36,189 nucleotides of DNA, from IMG/VR virus record IMGVR_UViG_3300042691_016040, positions 1-36,189 of that record, one strand, 5' to 3'. The translations under genes were made by a program, and so were the position numbers. The notes under the pieces are model-generated. The model was not told where the DNA came from, did not search any database, and saw only the letters and a program-made list of their open reading frames with translations. Source of the stretch: a virus. Each line of letters opens with the position of its first letter. Position 1 is the stretch's first letter. Of this stretch, positions 29,334-36,189 are shown one piece after another.

Positions 29334-31145
29334 TTATGATCTCGATTGTGGCAATGATCTTGTAGCGGATTGATTAGCCGCAAATACCGCTTGTTTATTT
29401 CTTGATAAAAATTGTGTTGCAGATTGCGTATCAATAGCACTCATACTTGCAATATAAGGCCCATTATACACTATTTGAGGGCCACCGCCCATAGCAGAGC
29501 CTAATTGATTATTTGGAATAATAGTGCCTGCGGTTTTAGGAATAAATAATTCAGGGCCACTTTCACCCACCATACTTGGAACGCCAACAGGTGGATTGCC
29601 ACCATCAGCAAATCCTTTTAATTTAATTCCGCCTGTAAAAGCTTTTCCACCGCCGCCACCGCCACCACCAAATAGACCACTAAAAAAACTACCAATACCT
29701 GATGATTGAAATATAGATGTAGCTTGTGCTTTTAATTGTATTTTAAGTAAATCACCAATAATACTTTTTGCTAAATCACCAAAACTTAATTTGCCTGTTT
29801 CAACAAATCTTTCTAATGCGGTTTCAAGATTTTGTGTTACGGATACGAATGCTTGCTCACCTAATTTAGCCGCATTGGAAGCGTTATCTGCATAAGTAGC
29901 AAAAGCTTTTTGCCAACCAAACTCAAAACTTCTTTGAGCTTCACCAACTTGATAAGCTTCTCTAGCTCTAGCTTTTTCTGCTTCAGCCCATGCGTTAGCT
30001 TGTTCTTGATTCATTTTGCGACCAAATTGATCGCCTAAAGTTAATTGCTGGCGCTTTTGTTCTATATCAAATAATTCTAATTGAAGCTTTCTTTCATTTT
30101 CTGTAAGGAAAGCTAATTCATGTTCTTTTTGTAATCTTTCGCCTTTAGCTTTACTTATTAATAATTCTCTTTCATAAAATTCCTGTTGTTTCTTGGCCGC
30201 TTCAGCCAATCTTTTTGCTTCAGCTTCAGCTTCTTTATTTTTTGCTTCAGTAACTTCTCTAATATTTTTTTTAGGTGCGGCTACACCACCAATGCCTGAC
30301 ATAATGCCAGGAACATTAGCGCCTTGAACTGATCCAAATTCTCTTTCGCTTGGAGCAACATATTTGCTAATTCCTTCTCTGTCTTTCCATGCAGTCCACC
30401 ATCCCGCTTCTTTTTTAATTGCTTGGAATCTATCAATTATTTGCTTTTGTCTTTCAAAATGCCTTTCCATTGCTTGTGTTGCCGCATCAAAAGCAGGTGC
30501 AAGTGCTTCAGCTAAATTAACTTTTAAATTAAAAAATAACTTGTCTAAACGATCAACTGAAACGCCTATTTTTTTAAATGCTTCGTCTGATTCTGAAAAT
30601 TTATTTTTAGTTTTATCTAAATCGTCTGCAAAACCTTTTATATCTATACCGCGCATAGCTCGGCCAAACATATCCATAGCTAAAGCATTGCGTCTAGTAG
30701 TATCTTCAACTGCGGATAATGATTTAACAGTTTTTTCAAATAAATCTTGAGGGGCAAGCGTTCTTAAATCTTTTAAAGATACGCCAATAGATAAAAATGC
30801 TTTTTGTGCTTTTTCTGATCCTTGTGCGGCTTCATCAACTTTGTTTGCGAATGATGCCATAAGCTTACCAGCATCTTCACTATTACCACCATTTTGAGTT
30901 AAAGCATTGGACATCCGCAATACGGATTGAACGGACATTTCATTGGCTTTTGCGACATCATTTATTTTGTCAGCAAAATTGATTGCTTCACGAGCGGAAG
31001 CGGCAAAAGCAGTTCCAACTGCAAGTAAAGATATTTTTGCGCCTGTGCTAAAGCCTTCTACTTTGTCTTTAGCCTTGCCTAGATTGGCATTAAACTCGCC
31101 AGCATCAAGCCCAAGTAAAACCGCTAACCTTGAAATAATTGCCAT
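29334..31145 (-). CDS. Tail tape measure protein
   Basis: The 603-residue protein starts with GLDAGEFNANLGKAKDKVEG, as in lambda-type tape measures, has a long Ala/Lys/Glu-rich helical middle (290-420), a run of seven Gly near 495, and the C-terminal FADGGNPPVG with SMVGESGPELFIPKTAGTII that is typical of the family end. At about 0.15 nm per residue this would correspond to a short tail of about 90 nm. The two chaperone genes precede it as expected. Confidence 0.92.
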   Translation of the reverse strand: MAIISRLAVLLGLDAGEFNANLGKAKDKVEGFSTGAKISLLAVGTAFAASAREAINFADKINDVAKANEMSVQSVLRMSNALTQNGGNSEDAGKLMASFANKVDEAAQGSEKAQKAFLSIGVSLKDLRTLAPQDLFEKTVKSLSAVEDTTRRNALAMDMFGRAMRGIDIKGFADDLDKTKNKFSESDEAFKKIGVSVDRLDKLFFNLKVNLAEALAPAFDAATQAMERHFERQKQIIDRFQAIKKEAGWWTAWKDREGISKYVAPSEREFGSVQGANVPGIMSGIGGVAAPKKNIREVTEAKNKEAEAEAKRLAEAAKKQQEFYERELLISKAKGERLQKEHELAFLTENERKLQLELFDIEQKRQQLTLGDQFGRKMNQEQANAWAEAEKARAREAYQVGEAQRSFEFGWQKAFATYADNASNAAKLGEQAFVSVTQNLETALERFVETGKLSFGDLAKSIIGDLLKIQLKAQATSIFQSSGIGSFFSGLFGGGGGGGGKAFTGGIKLKGFADGGNPPVGVPSMVGESGPELFIPKTAGTIIPNNQLGSAMGGGPQIVYNGPYIASMSAIDTQSATQFLSRNKQAVFAANQSATRSLPQSRS

Positions 31146-31147
31146 AA

Positions 31148-31468
31148 TTACTTACCTTTAAATCTATCCATTTTAAAGTCAGGTGCTTGCGACATAAATG
31201 TAAGTAAAGAATCGCTAGGATCAGTTTTTTCTATACCATAAATATAATCATAAGCACTACCCAAGACGCTTTTTAGAGTATAAGGTGGGCTACTACTTGC
31301 TCTTAAATAATTAAAAACTCCCGATGTGAGAGTTCCTTGCATAGTTAATAAGCTTCTATTTCCAATTAACCCATCAGCATACATGACTGTTATTTCATTC
31401 ATGGTTGCTTCATCTAATGCGTCTATATCTTGTATTGTATGCCCGTTGAAAACCATAGCCGCACGCAC
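31148..31468 (-). CDS. Tail chaperone T-part, probably made by -1 frameshift from the upstream gene
   Basis: This 106-codon reading frame begins formally at GTG 31468, but no ribosome site precedes that codon and the same frame stays open upstream to 31513, across the stop of the preceding gene. The upstream extension (VASSLRTQVRAAMVFNGHTI) reads as protein. By analogy with lambda G-T and most siphophages, it is likely translated as a GT fusion of about 270 residues by a -1 slip near the AAG-TAG (31494-31489). Its role is tail assembly on the tape measure. Confidence 0.75.
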   Translation of the reverse strand: MRAAMVFNGHTIQDIDALDEATMNEITVMYADGLIGNRSLLTMQGTLTSGVFNYLRASSSPPYTLKSVLGSAYDYIYGIEKTDPSDSLLTFMSQAPDFKMDRFKGK

Positions 31469-31488
31469 TTGGGTTCTTAACGAGCTTG

Positions 31489-31959
31489 CTACTTTGACTT
31501 TATGTCTTTGTATTCAGGGCTAATAACCTCGTTAATTTTTTCCACTAAAGTCATTTGAACAGATAATGGAAATTCAGCTTCTACATCTTCATAATTTATA
31601 TCTTCTAATGATCCCGCTTCAGGTATTAGAAATTTAATATATTCAACTATTCTATGTTGCAATATATGTTTATTCTTGGCAGTTTCTCTCATTGATCTGC
31701 CATCAATAACCATATCGTTATCTTTTATTTCTACGCCTTCTTTTTCTTTAAGGCCATCAAATTCTTTGAGCATTTTTTGATATTCAAGCTCAACTTTTTC
31801 CTCATTAGGTGTTTTAAAGTAATTATAAATAGCTTCAATTTCAGATACGCTTGGCACTCTTACTTTAAATGTATGATCGCCTAATTCAAACGACCTAGTT
31901 AATACCGATAATCTATTTTCCTCGTATTTTTTACCGAGTGCTGATCCTAATTTACTCAT
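31489..31959 (-). CDS. Tail assembly chaperone (G-like)
   Basis: The 156-residue charged protein (ELGDHTFKVRVPSVSEIEAI, then a helical middle and MTLVEKINEVISPEYKD) fits the position and size of the G chaperone upstream of the tape measure. It ends with a codon string TAC AAA GAC ATA AAG TCA AAG TAG that overlaps the open -1 frame. The sequence family is not one I can name. Confidence 0.75.
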   Translation of the reverse strand: MSKLGSALGKKYEENRLSVLTRSFELGDHTFKVRVPSVSEIEAIYNYFKTPNEEKVELEYQKMLKEFDGLKEKEGVEIKDNDMVIDGRSMRETAKNKHILQHRIVEYIKFLIPEAGSLEDINYEDVEAEFPLSVQMTLVEKINEVISPEYKDIKSK

Positions 31960-31968
31960 ATCTTTTCC

Positions 31969-32523
31969 TTATGTTGTTAAATTTTTAGCTTTGTATGAAT
32001 CCATTTTTTGTTTAATAATTAATCCTAACCTTGTTGCAACTGCTTGAGCTTGCGATTCTAATGATATTCGCATAAATGGTTTGGCTGACATATTAGCCGT
32101 TCCAAATTCATTGGCTATGGCTCTAGCGTCAAACATAACACCTTGTTCTGTATAAAACTTCCTTTTAGCCTTTTTATATTCCTTGCCTTTTAAATTACCA
32201 TATTCGGCTTGAAATTGTTGCTTTACTTTTTTAGGAATTGGTCGAGATGAAACAAGAGATATAACAGAATCTTTTGGTGTTACATATCTTGACTTCATAT
32301 CTTTTCTAGTAGGTCGCCTTGCGGTGATATATAAAGAGCGATCCAATGCACCTGTGTCTTTAGGTGATAATGCTTTTGCCATAGCTAATACAGGCTTTAT
32401 GGCTTCTCTAACTGCTGGTATTAATACCTTGCTTTTTGCGTCTTTATCGCCAAACTGTTCTTGAAATTCTTTAAATGCATCAAGAGTTTCTTTTAAACCA
32501 TTGACCGCAAATTTAACGCTCAT
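31969..32523 (-). CDS. HK97 gp10-like tail completion/neck protein
   Basis: The 184-residue protein fits HK97-gp10-like proteins: VNGLKETLDAFKEF at the start, AKALSPKDTGALDRSLYITA in the middle, then a basic insertion and ANEFGTANMSAKPFMRISLE near the end. The family acts at the head-tail or tail-completion interface. Here it lies after the tail tube gene rather than before it, and the 100-140 insertion rich in Lys is longer than usual. Confidence 0.85.
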   Translation of the reverse strand: MSVKFAVNGLKETLDAFKEFQEQFGDKDAKSKVLIPAVREAIKPVLAMAKALSPKDTGALDRSLYITARRPTRKDMKSRYVTPKDSVISLVSSRPIPKKVKQQFQAEYGNLKGKEYKKAKRKFYTEQGVMFDARAIANEFGTANMSAKPFMRISLESQAQAVATRLGLIIKQKMDSYKAKNLTT

Positions 32524-32750
32524 TAATCTGCCTTAATTATTTTTTGATAAATCGTATTATTAAGTTTAATAGCATAATCAACGGCTTCTTCAGGCGTTAA
32601 TTTATCAGCATGATTTTTAGCAATATCGTGAGCTAAAGCAATGCCTGTTAATCGTTGTTGAGCAAAACCAAACCAATTCTTTTGACCTGAATTGGCTTGG
32701 CTTACTAAATAACTTAATAAATCATCACTATTCTTGATTGTAGTCGTCAT
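32523..32750 (-). CDS. Small hypothetical tail-module protein
   Basis: The 75-residue helical protein (SDDLLSYLVSQANSGQKNWF, then GIALAHDIAKNHADKLTPEE) is not recognised. It overlaps the preceding small gene by 23 bases and the gp10-like gene by one base. It lies between tail tube and chaperones. Confidence 0.65.
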   Translation of the reverse strand: MTTTIKNSDDLLSYLVSQANSGQKNWFGFAQQRLTGIALAHDIAKNHADKLTPEEAVDYAIKLNNTIYQKIIKAD

Positions 32751-32952
32751 TTTGTTTTACCTTTTCTTTTTTTGTATTTTCATAAGGATTAACTTTAGCT
32801 AATGCTTGTAATGCAATATATTCAGCACTATCAGGATTAGCTTTTGCTAAAGCATCAGCAACTTCTTTTGCATCAACAGGCAATCCTAAAACTACTGTAT
32901 CAAGGCTTTGATAGGTGCTAGTTAATATTTCAATAGCTTCAGATAATTTCAT
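32728..32952 (-). CDS. Small hypothetical tail-module protein
   Basis: The 74-residue acidic helical protein (LSEAIEILTSTYQSLDTVVL, then PVDAKEVADALAKANPDSAE and a charged tail) directly follows the tail tube gene. No family is recognised. The end overlaps the next gene in another frame by 23 bases; I see no slippery heptamer there. Confidence 0.65.
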   Translation of the reverse strand: MKLSEAIEILTSTYQSLDTVVLGLPVDAKEVADALAKANPDSAEYIALQALAKVNPYENTKKEKVKQNDDYNQE

Positions 32953-32964
32953 ATTTAACCCTTA

Positions 32965-33459
32965 TTAAGTATTATTTGACCAGCCGTATTGATTACCACG
33001 CGGATGAACAGTAAATGTGCATTTAGCTTCAGCAGTTGGATTAGGATCAACTGTGAATTGACCTACTCGACCATTAAAAGCGTAATTAACAATATTAGTT
33101 CCATCAGTTGCAGAAATAACAAAGGTTCTATCAATCGTGCCGTTATAAGCATCGCCACGCATTAAAAGAAGATTTGCGTCTGAAGGATTCCATGCCGCAG
33201 TAATTGTCATTGATGTTGGAGCGGCTTGAGTAGGAATCTTGTCAGATTGACGAGAGCCTGCAACATTGTAATTAGCCATTGCATCATCTTGACCAAAAGC
33301 TGGAATAGCTTCTACAGGTAACAAGTTTGCTGAAACTGTGATGCCTGATACTGAAGCATAAACAGAAAGGTTAGCAGTTGTTAAAGCGGTTGGTGTTGCG
33401 CCTGATTGGCAATAAAGACTTGCGCTAAAACCTGGTAAAACTTTATTTGGAAGTGCCAT
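32965..33459 (-). CDS. Major tail tube protein
   Basis: The 164-residue beta-rich protein starts ALPNKVLPGFSASLYCQSGA, has VSGITVSANLLPVEAIPAFG and TSMTITAAWNPSDAN, and ends CTFTVHPRGNQYGWS. Size and pattern match major tail proteins of siphophages; its position between tail terminator and tape measure is right. It should form the hexameric tube. Confidence 0.85.
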   Translation of the reverse strand: MALPNKVLPGFSASLYCQSGATPTALTTANLSVYASVSGITVSANLLPVEAIPAFGQDDAMANYNVAGSRQSDKIPTQAAPTSMTITAAWNPSDANLLLMRGDAYNGTIDRTFVISATDGTNIVNYAFNGRVGQFTVDPNPTAEAKCTFTVHPRGNQYGWSNNT

Positions 33460-33494
33460 AATTTATTTCCTCACATTAAAAAATTAAAAAGTTC

Positions 33495-33914
33495 TTATGT
33501 TGGTATGTATAAGGTGCAATCCATAAATATATTATGAAGCCCAATCTCATTGTCGTATCCATGATATAACCACACTACATCTGCTTTTGAAACATTAAAA
33601 CTATTACCGCCGCCACCAAAAGTTCCACTATAGCCATGTAGTGCTTGCAAAATAGAGTTAGAAATATTAAACCCATCTGCCATATCCTGTGTAAAAACAC
33701 TAATCTGAAAAACAGGTGTATCTATACCTTTAATACTTTGTATTTTGCCAGTATATACTGGTTGATGCACATCTCTTAATTGCCAAGTAATAAATTTACC
33801 TTGCGTTGCATAATTTCTGTTGAAATTAGCATATACAGGTATAGGCGTAACTATGCTAGATAATTGTGCCTGTATTGCCTGTGCATATACCCTAACATCT
33901 TGTTGAGTTGCCAT
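33495..33914 (-). CDS. Tail terminator/completion protein (DUF3168-like)
   Basis: The 139-residue protein has TPIPVYANFNRNYATQGKFI with a following W-x-L, PVFQISVFTQDMADGFNISN and ILQALHGYSG, resembling tail completion proteins of the DUF3168 type that cap the tail tube. It is adjacent to the head-closure gene and followed by the tail tube gene, as in related phages. Confidence 0.75.
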   Translation of the reverse strand: MATQQDVRVYAQAIQAQLSSIVTPIPVYANFNRNYATQGKFITWQLRDVHQPVYTGKIQSIKGIDTPVFQISVFTQDMADGFNISNSILQALHGYSGTFGGGGNSFNVSKADVVWLYHGYDNEIGLHNIFMDCTLYIPT

Positions 33915-34259
33915 CTATACATCTACACTTGGTTTGTTAAAGTAACATATTAAAGTTACACTCATTCTATCATTAGATATACTAGAATCAGCTATTCGCC
34001 AATCAACATTTTGATAAGTTATTGAATATAAATTATCGTTATCTACTATATCTCTAGTATATGGTGTGTAATTAAATTTCATTTGCACCAAATCACTATA
34101 TATTCTAAATTTTTCTGAAGTGGCCACATTAGCTCTTACTTCAGATATTAATGGCCTGCTTGTAAATTTAACAGTTTTAGTTGTTTGTGTTTCACCATAA
34201 CTGCTTGTGGCAAAAGACAAGTTATTAACTTCTACTGTTTCAAATTTTGTTATTGCCAT
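33915..34259 (-). CDS. Head-closure (stopper) protein
   Basis: The 114-residue protein (SFATSSYGETQTTKTVKFTS, SEKFRIYSDLVQMKFNYTPY, VDWRIADSSISNDRMSVTLI) is of the head-tail joining type that closes the portal after packaging. Start and stop lie one base from its neighbours, as often in this module. Confidence 0.75.
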   Translation of the reverse strand: MAITKFETVEVNNLSFATSSYGETQTTKTVKFTSRPLISEVRANVATSEKFRIYSDLVQMKFNYTPYTRDIVDNDNLYSITYQNVDWRIADSSISNDRMSVTLICYFNKPSVDV

Positions 34260-34925
34260 TTACATTACCAATGGTTTATAAGGTCTTAATAAACAATCCA
34301 CTCCATAAGGAATTTTTTGCAATCCACCTGCTACTGATTCTGATCTATTATTATAAAGATGAGTAAATAACAATAAACCAGCTTGCTTAATTATAGGATA
34401 AGCCTGTGTAAAGTTTGCATTTTGTGTATATTCAACAATAATAGGGCTTGTTCTATAAGTGCTTACATCCGATGGAATGCCACTATTTAATACAACTTTA
34501 TTTCCAGTCGAATCATAATAATAACTACTTGAAGCAATAGTTGTTAGAACGCTTGGCGTGCTTCCATTGTAATAAGCAACTTTTGTTATGCTTAAATTAC
34601 CGCTATTAAACTTATCAACATAACTTGTAACTGGCAAATCTAAATAAACAGGCGTTGAAAAATTAGCTGATAAGCCATAATAAACCCTATATGATGTAGG
34701 GAAGATTGACATACCAAGATAATCTTCAATATGCATGCGAACTGCTAATTCTAAACTTTCTAAATACGCATCTTGCGATTCATCAGTTCCTAAATTTAAC
34801 TGTTGCGCTATTTCATCTAATGTTAGCCAGTTTGTAGTTAAGTCGCGACTAATCTGTTCAAACTTATCATAGTTGAACGGATTGCGAGTAGTTCCATACG
34901 GCACTTGCCCAAGCGTGTCGCTCAT
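34260..34925 (-). CDS. Head-tail connector protein (HK97 gp6-like adaptor)
   Basis: The 221-residue protein has LTLDEIAQQLNLGTDESQDA, then ESLELAVRMHIEDYLG and the C-terminal IKQAGLLLFTHLYNNRSESV, with IPYGVDCLLRPYKPLV at the end. This is the helical pattern of gp6-like adaptors that dock on the portal. It directly follows capsid gene 2. Confidence 0.87.
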   Translation of the reverse strand: MSDTLGQVPYGTTRNPFNYDKFEQISRDLTTNWLTLDEIAQQLNLGTDESQDAYLESLELAVRMHIEDYLGMSIFPTSYRVYYGLSANFSTPVYLDLPVTSYVDKFNSGNLSITKVAYYNGSTPSVLTTIASSSYYYDSTGNKVVLNSGIPSDVSTYRTSPIIVEYTQNANFTQAYPIIKQAGLLLFTHLYNNRSESVAGGLQKIPYGVDCLLRPYKPLVM

Positions 34926-34927
34926 TA

Positions 34928-35986
34928 TTAAGCCCCTACTAAAAATACGCCTGCAAAAGGATTTCTAACAGTTGATGCTAATCGTTTTTCTGCAAATAAA
35001 GTTATAAAGCCAGGTGCAGTTTGATCAAAGCGTTTAATATTCATTTCCTCTGCATCAGCAATAGTTAAGAATTGATCCCAGTTTGCTAACACACCTGAAA
35101 TTTTACCTGCGGCTGGAGCGTCTAAATACGGATTAACAATTACAGGGAATCCGAATAAATAAACTAATGATCCGCCATCTTCCGTTCCCGTTTCAACAAA
35201 CATTGGAGCGCCACCTGTTGATCCTTTTAATTTTCTTAATTGAGAAATTAAAGCAGGATGTAAATGCCATGCAGTTGTAGGTAATGCCCAATATTGACCG
35301 GGCAATAAATTGGCCGCATTAACAATATCGTCATAAGTAATCGCTGAAGCTGAAAACTCTTCTTTTAAAATAGTATGAATACCATTAGTTATAGCAGTTC
35401 CGCTTGAGCCATAAGATGCGGCTGAAGTGCTTGTGTTATAAACAACCAAACCTCGCAAACCATCAGTTCCGCCAGTTGTTGTTGTTGTTGATCCTGCTTG
35501 ATCGTTGTTAATAGCCATTGACTGCGCTTCTAGCGATGATAGCTCAAGCATTAAATCGTTAGAGATAGCTGGATCGATACCATTAATATCATCCATAACG
35601 GCAGTTCTAATTGGTAATTGTGCAGTAATAACTCTAGTGGGTAATTGCCATATTGATGTTGCAATATTTGGGCTACCACTATTGGCAGTTACAGGATATG
35701 TAAAAGGGTTTGTTGCGTCTGCGGCATTACCTGTTTTAGCAACAAATTGAGCGGCTGATCCTGTGTATGTAACTTGACGGCTTCCCATTCTAAATGGGTT
35801 TGCATATCTTAAAGCGGCAAAAGCGTCATCAAAATAAACTCGACCACCAATATTTAAACCTGATCCTGTTAGCGTTGATGCTTCTTCTACATCTTTGGTC
35901 TTATTGTTATCAGTAAAATTAACTGTAGCTTGACCTTCAGTTAAAGCCTGTTTAATGCCATTTAAAATTTTTTCAGATGTATTCAT
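34928..35986 (-). CDS. Major capsid protein 2, HK97 fold without scaffold region
   Basis: The 352-residue protein aligns along its length with capsid protein 1: STLTGSGLNIGGR, SIWQLPT, LPIRTAVMDDINGID, GTDGLRGLVVY and FAEKRLASTVRNPFAG all have counterparts. It lacks about 55-60 N-terminal residues of the coiled-coil delta region and is not preceded by its own protease. The two genes are tandem, separated by a terminator. It may be a minor or alternative shell subunit (compare T4 gp23 and gp24) or the remnant of a gene duplication. Confidence 0.92.
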   Translation of the reverse strand: MNTSEKILNGIKQALTEGQATVNFTDNNKTKDVEEASTLTGSGLNIGGRVYFDDAFAALRYANPFRMGSRQVTYTGSAAQFVAKTGNAADATNPFTYPVTANSGSPNIATSIWQLPTRVITAQLPIRTAVMDDINGIDPAISNDLMLELSSLEAQSMAINNDQAGSTTTTTGGTDGLRGLVVYNTSTSAASYGSSGTAITNGIHTILKEEFSASAITYDDIVNAANLLPGQYWALPTTAWHLHPALISQLRKLKGSTGGAPMFVETGTEDGGSLVYLFGFPVIVNPYLDAPAAGKISGVLANWDQFLTIADAEEMNIKRFDQTAPGFITLFAEKRLASTVRNPFAGVFLVGA

Positions 35987-36006
35987 ATTTATTCCTAATT
36001 AATTAA

Positions 36007-36036
36007 GAAAAAAAGGCGGCGATAAAACCGCCTTTT
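36007..36036 (-). terminator. Rho-independent terminator between the two capsid genes
   Basis: On the minus strand AAAAGGCGG (36036-36028) pairs with CCGCCTTTT (36019-36011) across an eight-base loop and is followed by a T-rich run (to 36007). It lies 19 bases after the capsid 1 stop and before the capsid 2 ribosome site. It should reduce transcription into capsid 2 and the tail genes. Confidence 0.82.
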
Positions 36037-36054
36037 CCCCGTATTACATTAATG

Positions 36055-36189
36055 CTATAGATCAGCAGTTTTTGTTGATCTGTAACGAACTAAAGCGAAA
36101 GGATCAACAATAGATGTTGCTAATCGTTTTTCACCATAGAAAGTAATAGAACCTGGCAATGTTTGATCATAGCGGCGTAATACCATGTT
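36055..36189 (-). CDS. Major capsid protein 1, C-terminal end (continues at window start)
   Basis: This frame reads RRYDQTLPGSITFYGEKRLA followed by TSIVDPFALVRYRSTKTADL and a TAG at 36057-36055. It is the C-terminal end of the HK97-fold protein whose start is at 1216. Bases 36174-36189 repeat bases 1-16, so the junction is 1 to 36173. The corresponding end of capsid protein 2 (DQTAPGFITLFAEKRLAS) matches well. Confidence 0.92.
   Translation of the reverse strand, partial: NMVLRRYDQTLPGSITFYGEKRLATSIVDPFALVRYRSTKTADL
36174..36189. repeat. 16-base terminal overlap with bases 1-16
   Basis: The last 16 bases (GGCGTAATACCATGTT) equal the first 16. Collapsing them restores the capsid 1 frame, whereas joining the ends without collapsing gives a stop within eight codons. 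It is therefore best read as an assembly overlap of a circular or circularly permuted genome, not a real terminal repeat. Confidence 0.85.

Noticed and set aside
30364-30750. Plus-strand 128-codon ORF within the tape measure region
   Set aside because: It is antisense to the tape measure gene and shows no motif or ribosome site.
32523-32952. Possible second frameshift between the two small tail genes
   Set aside because: The second gene has its own ATG and there is no slippery sequence in the 23-base overlap; the usual chaperone site is the pair before the tape measure.

Overview
The window looks like one complete, circularly closed genome of a lytic, tailed (siphovirus-type) bacteriophage with low G+C. 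The first 16 bases recur as the last 16. When that overlap is collapsed (about 36,173 unique bases) the gene cut by the window edge, an HK97-fold major capsid protein, closes in frame as a 444-residue protein. I see no integrase, no convincing repressor, no polymerase and no tRNA gene, so the phage probably depends on host replication and transcription.

Layout. A divergent control region at about 13,556-13,649 separates two transcription units. The rightward unit (13,650-17,371) carries small early proteins, an ERF single-strand annealing protein, a PD-(D/E)XK-like protein, a YqaJ exonuclease and an SSB-like protein. It ends with a 23-codon gene that I read as pqqA, the precursor peptide of the cofactor PQQ, followed by an intrinsic terminator. 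The leftward unit starts at 13,555, runs down through the window start and continues from the window end to 17,561. In order it holds: VRR-NUC nuclease; DUF1376 replication protein with a candidate intragenic origin; SleB-like hydrolase; several tiny membrane proteins; helicase-loader-like protein; NinB; Ref-like and HNH nucleases; SprT-like protein; exported proteins; holin and GH24 endolysin; small and large terminase; portal; prohead protease; two tandem major capsid proteins; head-tail connectors; tail tube; tail chaperones with a likely -1 frameshift; tape measure; tail-tip proteins; a GNAT gene; tail fibres including a 687-residue collagen-like protein; a methyltransferase; glycosyltransferases; a small holin-like protein; and an HNH nuclease.

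Host inference. The PqqA-like peptide, small AT-rich genome and gene content suggest a host that makes PQQ, for example an aquatic methylotroph of the Methylophilales (methanol dehydrogenase needs PQQ). This is inference; no database search was possible.

The most interesting points are: the phage-borne pqqA placed as a single gene with its own ribosome site and terminator; two paralogous capsid proteins, only one with the N-terminal scaffolding (delta) region, separated by a terminator; a lambda-like origin candidate inside the replication gene; a glycosyltransferase of GT9 type split at its domain boundary with the first half fused to a GT2 domain; and an aromatic-rich (Gly-X-Ser)n collagen-like fibre next to these sugar-transfer genes.
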